64,000 nucleotides of DNA from a virus: positions 1 to 64,000 of the IMG/VR virus record IMGVR_UViG_3300013093_000019; one strand, 5' to 3'. Positions within the stretch are counted from its first letter, which is position 1. Every line of letters starts with the position of its first letter. The position numbers and the translations under genes were made by a program. A model generated the notes under the pieces. It did no database searches. It was not told the DNA's origin and saw nothing but the letters and a program-made list of their open reading frames with translations. This document shows positions 45,304 through 56,200 of this stretch, in pieces.

Positions 45304-48138
45304 TTAATACATTACACGTACTGTGTTACGTTGATTTGGATTGTTACTGCGCCCTAGATAGTAAGAGCTCTTACCAGACGGTGGGTTATTACTTTCCGGC
45401 CATTTGTTATATCCTGCTAGTGCGTACACGTCATTGTAACCGATGTACATCAGCATTTGATTTTCAGAAATCAAATACATCGCACCGCTAGATTCATTAT
45501 AACAGTGATTGCACAGAGCGATACGTTCTGTTTGGCGCATACCATAGTAAGTTTTATTAGAGTCTGAACGGAATGTAGTATCATATTCGTTCATGCCTGA
45601 AAGAGCAAAGTCACCTACTAGACCTTGTCCGTCCCAGCCCCAACCTGCAGATCCGCTATCATTAGCACCTGCTGTATAAACTTTACCATTATCCATAACA
45701 AACGCTAGAGTCTTAGTTCCAGTTTCTGTTAAGCTACCTCCGACAAATACTAGATCGGGCATGTTGATATTGATAGGGATTGGGTAATAGTTTCTACCTG
45801 TATAGTATCCATCAGCTGCTTCGTTTAAGTACGATTGAGGTAAAAATGCTAGGCAGTTATTTGGGTTATATCCCATACCATAAACAACACCTGTATTTTT
45901 TTCTTTAAGGATAAACGTATTGTTATCACCTGAATACATACCAACTACCCAGAAGTTGTCTAAGTTGTTTAGCACGTTAGTCTGATAGTTTGGTCTTGTT
46001 GAACTTGCTGTTCCATCTGGAGGTAACAAGTTACCTGTCATCATGTTAGGATAAGGACGGAATACCTGTATGTAACCTTGGTTTTGTGTAGTACCAATCG
46101 CAGCTGCTGATGAGTTACTCATACGTCCGCAAGCATGGAAAGTTCCATCATTGGTTAATACATAAGAGGCGCCATACTGTTGGTTAGAACAGAACTGTAC
46201 TTTCTTAATACCACCGTATCTATTCCAGTTATATTGTACTAGACGGAAAGAAGGTTCGTTACGTGTGTTACCTGTACCTAATTGACCGTAACCGTTATAA
46301 CCACATGCCCATAGCTGACCGTTGGCATCTAGAGCAAAAGTAGCTGTATATGAGTTACCGCCGTTGTTCCAGCAGTCGACTATCTGCACACCTTCAAAGA
46401 AGTTTTGGTTGATCTTAGTAGGGACAGAGTAGTTAGCATAACTGCCTAAGCCTAATTGGCCGTATCCGTTGTAACCCCATGACCACAGACTTCCGTTAGA
46501 ATCAAGCACGATACATGAGTGCTGCGCATCGCCGTTGCTACCGCCAGGTGCTGTACCAATCTTAACAATACGAGTAGTTGCTAAGTAGCCTGCACCTGTA
46601 CCACTGTTCTGATAGTAGTGTGTACCATTAACATAACCAACTCGACGTGGGTATGCCCAGTCACTAGTTGTACCGTCACCTGTGTTTCCAGCACCACCAT
46701 AACCCCAGTGATATAATTCGCCATTGTCAAACAGGGCCATACCCCACCAGTCATTACCTACTACCTGTATACATTTAGGCGGGTTTCCTTGATATCCTGG
46801 TAGACGACCGTATTTGTAATCCATTAATTCAAACACCATTGAAACAGCCGGAGTTGCGATCCATTGTGTTCCATTTTCTGAACTGATTCCAGAACCGTTA
46901 TTGTTATTGGTATTTGCTTCGCCCATTAGATAGACTTTTCCAGATGCTGTGAAGAAGTGGTAACGTTGCTGAACTGGTGATTTGCCTGGTTCTCCGCCCC
47001 AACTGTCTGGATATTTGGTCCAACCTAACGGATTCATGTTAGGCAACATTTCTACATATTTGTCGTCCATGGCACGGATACCTGTACCAATCCTTTTCCA
47101 ATCGGGATTAGGAGTAGTAGCGTATGTACCGTCTGTTGTATTTGGGAAGTAGCCGTTTTTATATAATGGATGACCGTTATAGTTGTAATTTTTACATAGA
47201 TAAACGTCACCGCGTAATTTAACAATATCGCCAGGATAGTATTTTCTCATGGCCATCCAACCGCCGCGGAATAAGAATCCATCAGTATGCTCTGTCCAGT
47301 ATGCGTTTGGTCTACCTGAACCGTATGTTATATTAGATAATTGTGAATATTGGCTAGTACCTGCGCCTTGAGTATAAAATGCCGCTTGTGCATATAACGG
47401 AGTCGGAGTAATCGTGTTTACCGTACGATCAACCGTGCGCCATACGATACCGTCTCTGATGTAGCGTATGTACTTGCCGTCGTAAGTGATAGTACATTTT
47501 GTACTTGGCGTATAGTTACCAAAAGCACCGATGGGGGAACCGCTTTCGTAAATTTGCAGTGTTGTATCTGCTGAATAATACCAAGCATAGTTAATGTTAG
47601 CATAGGAGTTACTTACAGTTGGCTGAGTAGTAAATCCAAACATGATATAAGCATTAGTCTGCGGTGCTTGAGCACTGATGTAAGCTGAGTTGTTATAATA
47701 TTCTACTGAATAAATTGAAGTATCCCAAGCTGCTGTAGTACCGTAACTTTTTCTAAAACCGTATTGGAATCCGCCAGGTTGTGGACGTGGATAACTTTGT
47801 GTACCAAATGGGTTTGTATTTGGGTTAACATAGTTGCCGTTTAGGGCAGACGGCGACATGTTAGTTGGTTCTATGTTAGCGACTGGACTCATGTTCCATG
47901 TAGTAGGTGCTACCTCACCTGCGGTATATCCGTCGCCAGTTATTAGAATGTTTGCTGGGCCATATGCAGGACCTGCAAGGCCTTGTTCAAATAATAGATC
48001 TGTATTACAGAAATATGTGCGTCCGTTAAAACGAACAATATCGTTTTTACTGTAGATACCGGCAGTAGACCATTCACCTCTCCAATTGTACTTTAGAGCT
48101 GTAAAATCTAAAACGCCCGATTGTCTATTTGATGGCAT
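45304..48138 (-). CDS. RCC1-repeat propeller tail fibre protein, 944 aa
   Basis: Residues 1-45 are a carbohydrate-binding-like module (YNWRGEWSTAGIYSKNDIVR, TYFCN). Residues about 90-280 form a lectin-like beta domain (AYIMFGFTTQPTVSN, YIRYIRDGIVWRTV). A second binding-like module (FRGGWMAMRKYYPGDIVKLR) follows. Residues about 430-944 hold about seven RCC1/BLIP-II repeats such as LWACGYNGYGQLGTGN, enough for one seven-bladed propeller. It is probably a host-recognition fibre tip. Last of three paralogues. Confidence 0.82.
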   Translation of the reverse strand: MPSNRQSGVLDFTALKYNWRGEWSTAGIYSKNDIVRFNGRTYFCNTDLLFEQGLAGPAYGPANILITGDGYTAGEVAPTTWNMSPVANIEPTNMSPSALNGNYVNPNTNPFGTQSYPRPQPGGFQYGFRKSYGTTAAWDTSIYSVEYYNNSAYISAQAPQTNAYIMFGFTTQPTVSNSYANINYAWYYSADTTLQIYESGSPIGAFGNYTPSTKCTITYDGKYIRYIRDGIVWRTVDRTVNTITPTPLYAQAAFYTQGAGTSQYSQLSNITYGSGRPNAYWTEHTDGFLFRGGWMAMRKYYPGDIVKLRGDVYLCKNYNYNGHPLYKNGYFPNTTDGTYATTPNPDWKRIGTGIRAMDDKYVEMLPNMNPLGWTKYPDSWGGEPGKSPVQQRYHFFTASGKVYLMGEANTNNNNGSGISSENGTQWIATPAVSMVFELMDYKYGRLPGYQGNPPKCIQVVGNDWWGMALFDNGELYHWGYGGAGNTGDGTTSDWAYPRRVGYVNGTHYYQNSGTGAGYLATTRIVKIGTAPGGSNGDAQHSCIVLDSNGSLWSWGYNGYGQLGLGSYANYSVPTKINQNFFEGVQIVDCWNNGGNSYTATFALDANGQLWACGYNGYGQLGTGNTRNEPSFRLVQYNWNRYGGIKKVQFCSNQQYGASYVLTNDGTFHACGRMSNSSAAAIGTTQNQGYIQVFRPYPNMMTGNLLPPDGTASSTRPNYQTNVLNNLDNFWVVGMYSGDNNTFILKEKNTGVVYGMGYNPNNCLAFLPQSYLNEAADGYYTGRNYYPIPININMPDLVFVGGSLTETGTKTLAFVMDNGKVYTAGANDSGSAGWGWDGQGLVGDFALSGMNEYDTTFRSDSNKTYYGMRQTERIALCNHCYNESSGAMYLISENQMLMYIGYNDVYALAGYNKWPESNNPPSGKSSYYLGRSNNPNQRNTVRVMY

Positions 48139-48151
48139 ATCTTATCCCTTA

Positions 48152-48754
48152 TTATACTGTGCCTGATACACTTGTTGATGTTGTTGATGTGTTAGTTGAC
48201 GTTGTTGCAGAATTATCTAACACCACACCTAATGCAGCCATTACTTCATCTACAGAAGTTGCGTCCTGTGAAAAGAATTCTGTGATAACATTTGGATTTT
48301 TATCAATAGCTGATTTTAACGCAGCCGCATTAGGAAACATATCACGCAATCTAGAATCTGCTGTTCCTTGCAAACCATATACTCCAAATACATCTATTAA
48401 AAATGGTGATGTAGAAAGATAGTTATAAACATCTTGACCGACTGTAGCGTGTGTTTGTGGATCCATGGGTGTAGGATCGGACCCTAAATCTGCTAAGTCT
48501 GTAGAAATATCTCCACGTATGCTGTGATATATGCGGCCGTTATATGATCCTAAGAATGTATTTTCTTCGTCTGGATATTGCCATTCTGGATCAAAATCTC
48601 CTGCATAGAAATTTCTACCGTCGTATGTTTTGTCTTCTGTTAGTCTTGGGGCTTCTGGTCCAGGCAAATGTCTTCCTGGAAAATCAAATCCTTCCGAATG
48701 TCCTTGATCAACTGTTGAAAACAGTTTTCTTGGACTTGTAAATTTTTGTCTCAT
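48152..48754 (-). CDS. Hypothetical protein in the fibre cluster, 200 aa
   Basis: The protein starts MRQKFTSPRKLFSTVDQGHS and is rich in Pro, Asp and Tyr, with a helical part (AAALKSAIDKNPNVITEFFS) and a Ser/Thr tail (NSATTSTNTSTTSTSVSG). No family is recognised. Its place between propeller fibre genes and AGGAGTAAC before the ATG suggest a small structural or linker protein of the fibre apparatus. Confidence 0.55.
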   Translation of the reverse strand: MRQKFTSPRKLFSTVDQGHSEGFDFPGRHLPGPEAPRLTEDKTYDGRNFYAGDFDPEWQYPDEENTFLGSYNGRIYHSIRGDISTDLADLGSDPTPMDPQTHATVGQDVYNYLSTSPFLIDVFGVYGLQGTADSRLRDMFPNAAALKSAIDKNPNVITEFFSQDATSVDEVMAALGVVLDNSATTSTNTSTTSTSVSGTV

Positions 48755-48771
48755 TGTTACTCCTGTGTTCT

Positions 48772-51024
48772 TTAAAAGCTATTATGTACTTGTGTTTGAC
48801 TTGGGTGGTCAATACTTTGCGGTGTAATGTTATAGTAGTTACCACCGCTACCAGAACTACCATTACACATTAGAGTACCATCTTCATACAATACCTGTAG
48901 TAATTCTTGGTTTGTCCAACCGCCCATCATTACATCACGGATTTCGTTAGCTCTATGTAGTCCGCCCGGCAATAACATAGGTTGCCACCAATACTGTCCG
49001 TAACCACTTGGGCGCATAAACATACCGCCTAAGTTGCCGCCTGCACCTTGGTTACTTGTATTTTCGCCGATACCTAGTGATCCATATCCGTTATATCCTG
49101 CTGTCATGACACGCCACTTTTGACCACTGCCAAAGTTTATATAGCAAAGTGCTGCAGAACTATTATAGTTACCATGGCCACCGTTACCCATTACGGCTAC
49201 GTTGTTGATACCATTAATTACTACTGGATAGTTTCTTGAAGTAGTATCTGCTTGTCCTAGATCGTAATAGTTGTTAGTACCCCAACCGTAAACGTTACCA
49301 GTGTTTGTCATAACAAATATCGTGTTACCACGGGCACCCCAACCTAATACCCAGAAATTATAAATCAAACCTGCGATAGTAGCACTTGCTACACCGCCTG
49401 CTGTACCAAAGCTGGTAATACGTATCGGGTTACCACCAGTACCTGTTGATGCTGTTGTAGCACCGTCACCTACTGAGTATGAGTTGTTATATCCGCACCA
49501 CCATAGGTAACCTTGTCCGTCTAGGATGTATATTGAACTTTGTCCGTTGTTTGGATCGTCTTCTGTACAGCATTGTATTTTTTGTATACCTGCGTATGAG
49601 GTCCAGTTTAGACCAATACTACGACCAAACTGGAATGGTACTGTTGAGTTACCTGTAGAACGGAAACCGCTTGATGTTGGATAACCTAGCTGTCCGTAAC
49701 CGTTATAACCCCATGACCATAGTACACCTGTTTCGTCTAATGCGTATGAACTACCTGCATAACGTCCCATGGCGAAAATATCCACAATACGATAACCGTT
49801 AAACGCAAATCTAGGAATACGTTTTGCAACGTTTTCATAGTCTAAGTAACCACCAGTAGTAGCACCAGAGGTTGCGTTGTTCAACATACCGATTGATTTA
49901 CCTTGAGTTACTTCATCACCTAGTCCTAATTGACCGTAATAGTTTTGTCCCCACGACCATACAAATCCTTCAGAGTCTAATGCAAGGTAGTGAGTGTTAT
50001 CGTCAGTCCCTGCTGCGTTACCTACCGCAATTTTAACAATGAATGTTCCTGGAGGAAATGGTATCTGTACAGAACCATAACGTGTTGAGTTGTTTGAGTT
50101 ACCTTCTGATGTTTGACCAATACCACCATAACCATGTTTAACTACTGTACCGTTATTGTACAATACTAGCATATCGTAATAACCTGGACAGGTCTGTAAT
50201 ACTGTAGGATGGCCTGCGGTATTATCTTTACGCCATGTAGTTGTCCATGTGCCCGGTGTTGGGTTTTGATCGTTCCAATAATCACGCATCCATGACGGAT
50301 CTATTTCTTGATTACTTGGTCTTGCCACATCGCTCGGTCCCATCGAATAGTTACCGCTGGTGCCAGATGCGTGTAGTCTTCCGTCCATACCAACACTAAG
50401 TTGATTGGCTACGCGACAAGTTTTAGAATGTCCGTCTGAACTTGCCCATTCCCAACGTTGAAAGGTAGAAGAAATATTACGAGGAATATTTCCATTCCAT
50501 ACGTATGCAGAATTGCCCCAGTTAGGTCTAGGAATAAAAGGATGCCCGTTCCAACCAATAGGACCGCGTTTCATTAACATTTTTGTACGGTTAGTAGAAC
50601 GCTGTACATCGCCGTGACTAAATTCTTCCCATTCATTGTATGGGTTATAAAAAGGATCTAGGTTGTTTAAACTAGATGTATGAGCACGGCGACAAATATA
50701 AGAATTATTGCGATAGTTTACTACGTCACCTGGCAAATAAGCAGTTGCTGTTGCCCATGCACCTCTCCAGTTTAAACCGTTAGGCTGGAATTGATCCCAA
50801 TAATATTTGTTGATCTGTCCTGTGTTGTTACCTAATATGTATCCTGTAGCACCTGAAATATTTAAAGGTGCGATACCTGTAATAGTTGTACCTGTCGCAG
50901 CCACACAAATAAATGTCTGGTTAGCGTACTGTACAACGGTATCACGAGCGTAAGCAGTGCTGGCACTATAAGTACCTGCATTGTAAAACATAATCTGCCC
51001 AACGTTAATTAAATTCTGTGCCAT
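48772..51024 (-). CDS. RCC1-repeat propeller tail fibre protein, 750 aa
   Basis: Two N-terminal carbohydrate-binding-like modules: NAGTYSASTAYARDTVVQYA (residues about 15-50) and WRGAWATATAYLPGDVVNYR then SYICRR (about 88-115). About seven RCC1-type repeats follow, such as VWSWGQNYYGQLGLGD, LWSWGYNGYGQLGYPT and VYGWGTNNYYDLGQAD. It is a presumed seven-bladed propeller. It lies between its two paralogues; no chaperone domain is seen. Confidence 0.82.
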   Translation of the reverse strand: MAQNLINVGQIMFYNAGTYSASTAYARDTVVQYANQTFICVAATGTTITGIAPLNISGATGYILGNNTGQINKYYWDQFQPNGLNWRGAWATATAYLPGDVVNYRNNSYICRRAHTSSLNNLDPFYNPYNEWEEFSHGDVQRSTNRTKMLMKRGPIGWNGHPFIPRPNWGNSAYVWNGNIPRNISSTFQRWEWASSDGHSKTCRVANQLSVGMDGRLHASGTSGNYSMGPSDVARPSNQEIDPSWMRDYWNDQNPTPGTWTTTWRKDNTAGHPTVLQTCPGYYDMLVLYNNGTVVKHGYGGIGQTSEGNSNNSTRYGSVQIPFPPGTFIVKIAVGNAAGTDDNTHYLALDSEGFVWSWGQNYYGQLGLGDEVTQGKSIGMLNNATSGATTGGYLDYENVAKRIPRFAFNGYRIVDIFAMGRYAGSSYALDETGVLWSWGYNGYGQLGYPTSSGFRSTGNSTVPFQFGRSIGLNWTSYAGIQKIQCCTEDDPNNGQSSIYILDGQGYLWWCGYNNSYSVGDGATTASTGTGGNPIRITSFGTAGGVASATIAGLIYNFWVLGWGARGNTIFVMTNTGNVYGWGTNNYYDLGQADTTSRNYPVVINGINNVAVMGNGGHGNYNSSAALCYINFGSGQKWRVMTAGYNGYGSLGIGENTSNQGAGGNLGGMFMRPSGYGQYWWQPMLLPGGLHRANEIRDVMMGGWTNQELLQVLYEDGTLMCNGSSGSGGNYYNITPQSIDHPSQTQVHNSF

Positions 51025-51029
51025 TTATT

Positions 51030-53201
51030 TTAAGACTCCGGTATTTTTCCAAATGTTCCTAGCCAAGTTGTTTGGTTAGTTACGTCAACCATACTACTTG
51101 ACCAAGCTACTGTGCTTCCGCCACCACTAAAGTAAACATAACCATATTTGTCTGCCCATAGAGCACCAAAATAGTTTGTCCAACCTACAGGAGTAACGAT
51201 AAAGAAATCTTGTTCGTTCAACCCAGGAGGTGTATAACGTAAACGTTTACCTAGGTTGTTTGCTACGTTACCAATACTATCACGTGTACGTGCTAGGTAT
51301 GAATCAGTGTGACCAAATGCCGCATGTCCGTAACCGTTATATCCTAGGTAGTATTTTACGCCAGCAGTAGTTTCTATCAATGTTCCTTGGTGGCTATTAT
51401 CTCCGTTACCCCAGTTAGTTACGTTAAAAACGTTAGTAACGATCTGATAGTAAGGAGAAGTTCCGCTTTGTTGTTCTACGTTTACCTGTTGTAGACGATA
51501 GGTATCGTACTGCACACCTGAACCAGATGCACCGTTGTTAGCATGTGTTAAGTTTGAGTTAACTGTAACTAAGCGACCTAGGTTATAGTAACCGTTGTAT
51601 CCGCATGAGTAAAGTGCGTTAGTTGAGTTAGAATATCCTGGCCATGTCGTATTGGCAGCATTTGAGTTTGTTGCCCACAAGTTAGGGTATGCACCTGCTC
51701 CAGCCCAAATATTTGTCCAACCTGTTGAGAATGGGAATGTGATCTGTGTTGGCGAAGATAAGTTTGTTGTATTATCAAATCCTAATTGCCCATAACCATT
51801 CCAACCCCATGTCCATATTGATCCTGATGCATCTAATACAGCACACCAACTGGCTGATTGACGATCCGCTATTATGAATTTTCTAATCTTACCAGTGCCT
51901 GTGCCCCATGTTCTGTTAACATACGTTAGTAATGATTGGTTAGTTGTACCGGTAACACCTAATTCTCCGTAACCGTTGTACCCGCAGGCATACATGTATC
52001 CGTTGCTAGTTAATACATACAAGTGGCCGTAGTCACCGCCACATGCCCAAATATCTGTAGGAGTACCGTTTAGGCCACCTGTTGAAATTAAGGTAGGAAC
52101 ATAATAGTTTGTTGTGTTACCTGTACCAAGCTGGCCGTAGCCATTGTAACCCCAAGAATATATAGTACCGCTTGAAGTTAAAATATAATGTGAACATGCG
52201 GTAGCTGTTTGGCCGCCGACGTGTGTTGAAGCGATACGAACCGCCTTAACACCTCTTAAAATTGTTGTGTTGTTATTGTTACCAACACGCATTGGATATT
52301 GGTTGGCCGCTGTTGAGTTAAATCCACCCTGTCCGTGACCATTGTAACCCCAAGCGTAAACTTCGCCGTTGTTAAACAACACTAGATTGTTTTGATAACC
52401 TTCTTCGTACTGTACTGCCTTAGGTGCAAGACCGTCTGGAGTAGGTAGTGTATTATCGTACCATTCATTGAAAGCAAAATTTAATTCACTCAATGACATC
52501 TGATAGTTGTTCTGTCCGTTACCTTGGCTTCCTGAATCTGAACGACCCCACTTAATAACTCCACCGTTACGAGTAATGAAACTAGCATGGAAACAGATCT
52601 GACCATCTTTGGCATGACCTAATCCGCCGTCCTGATAACTATCCCCCGGACGAGCACCGTTTGGAGGCCAACCTTGATTTGCTGTGTTAGTATAAATTCC
52701 TGCAGGTACATAGCCTCTATTTGAGTTCCATGCGAATGCTTTATTATTTCTACCGTATTGGCCGCTCATACTCATTGGTTGCCAATATGCTGTACCACCT
52801 GAACTAGGGTTCGCTGGTGCATTTCCTAAGGTATTTGCAATACAGATATAAACGTTGATAGGATTTGATAGGTACGCACCGTCTGTAGTCGTTGAAACAA
52901 ACTGTCTCGGCGAACCGGTATAACCACCGACACCTGCGTTAACTGTAGGAGAGTTATCAACTGTAACGATATCACCCACATAATATTGTGTACTATTGTT
53001 ATATAAACCCTGATCTTCAAATGTGCCTAGGCTAAGCTCCCAATAAGAACCAATGTAAGATAAAGGAACTAAGTTTGTATTTGCTGTGATGCAACGATAA
53101 ACACGTTGCTTGTAGTTGACGATATCGTTAACCAAATAAGCTGTTGTACTTACCCACTGACCTTTAAAATTGTATCGAACTTTTCCTAAGTTTGTTGACA
53201 T
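51030..53201 (-). CDS. RCC1-repeat propeller tail fibre protein, 723 aa
   Basis: The N-terminal module FKGQWVSTTAYLVNDIVNYK followed by VYRCI, then a second (DQGLYNNSTQYYVGDIVTVD), are carbohydrate-binding-like. About seven RCC1 repeats follow: VYAWGYNGHGQGGF, IYSWGYNGYGQLGTGN, MYACGYNGYGELGVTG, IWTWGWNGYGQLGFDN, LYSCGYNGYYNLGR, YYLGYNGYGHAAFG and a last YVYFSGGG. It is the first of three paralogues, starting 12 bases after the giant fibre gene. Confidence 0.82.
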   Translation of the reverse strand: MSTNLGKVRYNFKGQWVSTTAYLVNDIVNYKQRVYRCITANTNLVPLSYIGSYWELSLGTFEDQGLYNNSTQYYVGDIVTVDNSPTVNAGVGGYTGSPRQFVSTTTDGAYLSNPINVYICIANTLGNAPANPSSGGTAYWQPMSMSGQYGRNNKAFAWNSNRGYVPAGIYTNTANQGWPPNGARPGDSYQDGGLGHAKDGQICFHASFITRNGGVIKWGRSDSGSQGNGQNNYQMSLSELNFAFNEWYDNTLPTPDGLAPKAVQYEEGYQNNLVLFNNGEVYAWGYNGHGQGGFNSTAANQYPMRVGNNNNTTILRGVKAVRIASTHVGGQTATACSHYILTSSGTIYSWGYNGYGQLGTGNTTNYYVPTLISTGGLNGTPTDIWACGGDYGHLYVLTSNGYMYACGYNGYGELGVTGTTNQSLLTYVNRTWGTGTGKIRKFIIADRQSASWCAVLDASGSIWTWGWNGYGQLGFDNTTNLSSPTQITFPFSTGWTNIWAGAGAYPNLWATNSNAANTTWPGYSNSTNALYSCGYNGYYNLGRLVTVNSNLTHANNGASGSGVQYDTYRLQQVNVEQQSGTSPYYQIVTNVFNVTNWGNGDNSHQGTLIETTAGVKYYLGYNGYGHAAFGHTDSYLARTRDSIGNVANNLGKRLRYTPPGLNEQDFFIVTPVGWTNYFGALWADKYGYVYFSGGGSTVAWSSSMVDVTNQTTWLGTFGKIPES

Positions 53202-53213
53202 TTTTTACCTTAA

Positions 53214-56200
53214 TTAAACCACGTTCATCTGTAACTGCTGTGTACTTGAAATTTGTACCATCTGATATGCTGATGTATTAGATGGTGAGAACCAGCTAGT
53301 TGCATAGTTCTTCATATTTATCGACACTGCACCAGAGGCCGAATTAAACACGTCGTACTGTAAATTGCCGTCTGTATCAATATATAGCCCGTGGAAACTA
53401 GCGCCAATTGTGTTCCATGTAAATCCACCACTTGAGAAGTACTCTAACCATGTGCCGTTTGTTGGGGCAGTCATGAATGCTGTGGTATTCGCAGCACTTT
53501 GGTAAAGAATCTGGTTAGTTGCACCGTTACGTATTGTTTCAGCTAATACAGAACTGTTTACATAAATGTTTGATGTACTTACATAAGCAGGGGCTGTAGC
53601 ACCTTGGCTCATCAATAACTGGCCCGCTGTACCTGGACCAAAGAATCCTGTTTGGCTACCAGATGTTTGATACGGAACTTGTCCTACTGATCCTGCTAAT
53701 AAGTTATTAGAATACTGTGCGGCACCTACATAAATGCTTGATGTTGACACAAAGCTAGGAGCTGCACCAGTGTTACCTGTTAATAATGTACCACTTGCAC
53801 CAGTTGGTACAAATGCTGTAGTGTTGGCTGCTGATTGATATACTAAGTTACCTGAAGTACCGCCAAACACGTTTTGTGAATAAGCAGAGTAACCAACATA
53901 GATGCTTGATGTGTTAGTGTATATTGGACCTGCAGCACTTGCACCCTGCGATACTAGTATTTGACCTGCTGTACCTGGGCCTGCAAAGTTTGTTGTACCT
54001 GCGGCACTTTGATAAAGAATCTGACCAGTTGTACCGCCAGCTACGTTAGTTGCTGTACTTGATCCACCTGCAACAGAGTTCCATACAAATGTACTTCCGT
54101 TCCATTGTAAGTATGTACCTGTTACTGTAGGTGCTGTGATAAATGATGTTGCACCTGCACCTGTTTGATAATTTATCTGGTTTGCAGCGCCACCAATAAT
54201 TGTCTGTGCGTTTACCGCAGAGTTTACATAGATGCTGGCTGTATTTGTATAAACCGGACCGCTAGTACCGTTACTTAATAATACTTGACCTGCTGTACCT
54301 GGGCCTGCAAATGCTGTTACGCCGCTTGCAGATTGCCATACTAGCTGTCCTGCTGTACCGCCTGCTAAGTTAGTAGCTGTTGTTGATTGTCCAGTAATAC
54401 TTGCGTTAATCGTACCTTGTACAGTTAAGTTACCTGTAATACGAGCACTACCTGTAAGGTCTAAGTTGTATGAAGGGCTAGTTGTGAATAAACCAATAGT
54501 ACCGTTATCTTGTACAGTGATGTAATCAGTAATTGTGCCGCCTTGGTTTTTAGCCAAGCGCCATTGCCAACCTGTACCATCAGTACCAAATTCATTTCTT
54601 ACTGAAACTGGACTTACTGAGCCACCTGAGTTGCTAGTTGTTACTCTCCATGCACCTGGTGTACCTGCAGAGTTACTACCAACTAATAGGTTATTACCTG
54701 ATCCAGTAACTACAACTTTTTCTGTCGGACTTGCTGTACCAAAACCTGTACGTTGACTTGTGTCAATATTGATAGCAGTTGCGCCCTGTGTTTGGATCAC
54801 ACCTGCTGTATAGAACTGTAAGTTACCGTTAAGAGTAATTGCACCGCCAACACCTAAACCACCGTTAGGAATAGTTAGTACACCAGTTAATGGGCTAGTA
54901 CTTACTACTGATCCTGATAAGGTCATTGTATTTTGATATGCAGGAGCCGCAGCACCTTGGCTAGTTAATACGTTACCTGCTGTGCTTGTTGGAACCCAAC
55001 TTGGTGCGCTCGTACCGTTACTGTATAATAATTGTCCTGTGGTACCTGCTGAGGTAAAGCTAGTTAAACCAACGGCTGATTGCCATGGAATCTGTCCAGC
55101 GGCACCGTTAGCTAAGTTAGTGGCTGTTGTAGCATAACCTGCTGATAAACCACTTAGGTATTGCCATATTGGTGCTGTTGCACCTGGATTAACAGCAAGA
55201 ACTTGTCCTGCTAGACCAATTGGAACAAATGTTGTCTGACCTGTACCTGTTTGAACAACCAATGCACCTGCTGTACCACCTGCAATATTTGTAGAAACGT
55301 TTGATGTATTTGCGTAACCAACAAATATGCTAGATGTTGTTGTATATAATGGAGCACTTGTACCTTGTGATACCAGTAGTTGTCCTGTTGTACCAGGACC
55401 TGCCCATGTAGGAGAACTTGCTCCGCCTGCTGAAATTAATAGCTGTCCTGCTGTACCTGAAGTTACGAAACTAGTTACACCAGAACTTACTTGGTAGATC
55501 AGTTGGTTGTTACCGCCACCTGCTATGTTAGACGCTGTGCTTGCTTGACCTGCTGTTAATGTACCAATCGCTGTCCATTGTGGTGCAGATGATCCTGCGG
55601 TCAACACATAATTTAATGTACCTAATGGTAATGATGTAGTTGCGTTAGTTGCATTTTGATACAGTATCGCACCTGCATTACCACCGATGATGTTTGTTGC
55701 CAGTGTAGCATTCTGCACCATAATACTTGAAGTATTGGTGTAGACTGGGCCTAGTGCGCCATTGCTGACTAGTAGTTGTCCTTGTGCGCCAGGGCCTACA
55801 AATCCTGTAGTACCTGTGCTGATTTGATAAACTAGTTGACCATTAGTACCGCTAGAAATATTAGTTGCTGTTACAGCTGCACCAACTAAAATTGTTGATG
55901 TGCTTGTGAATACTGGACCTAATGTGCTTGCACCTTGGCTTATTAATAGCTGTCCTGCTGTGCCTGGGCCAAAGAAGTTAGTTGAACCTGCGCCTGTCTG
56001 GAATGGAACTTGTCCAGTTGAACCGCCTGAAATATTTGTTGCGCTAGTTGCACTACCTGATGCTAAGCCACTTAGTGCTTGCCATGTCGGAGTTGAACCA
56101 TTGCTGGTTAATACATATCCGTTAGTACCAATGTTCAAGAATGTTGTTGCGCCAACAGCTGATTGATAAGGTATCGCACCACCTACACCGCCAGCAAGGT

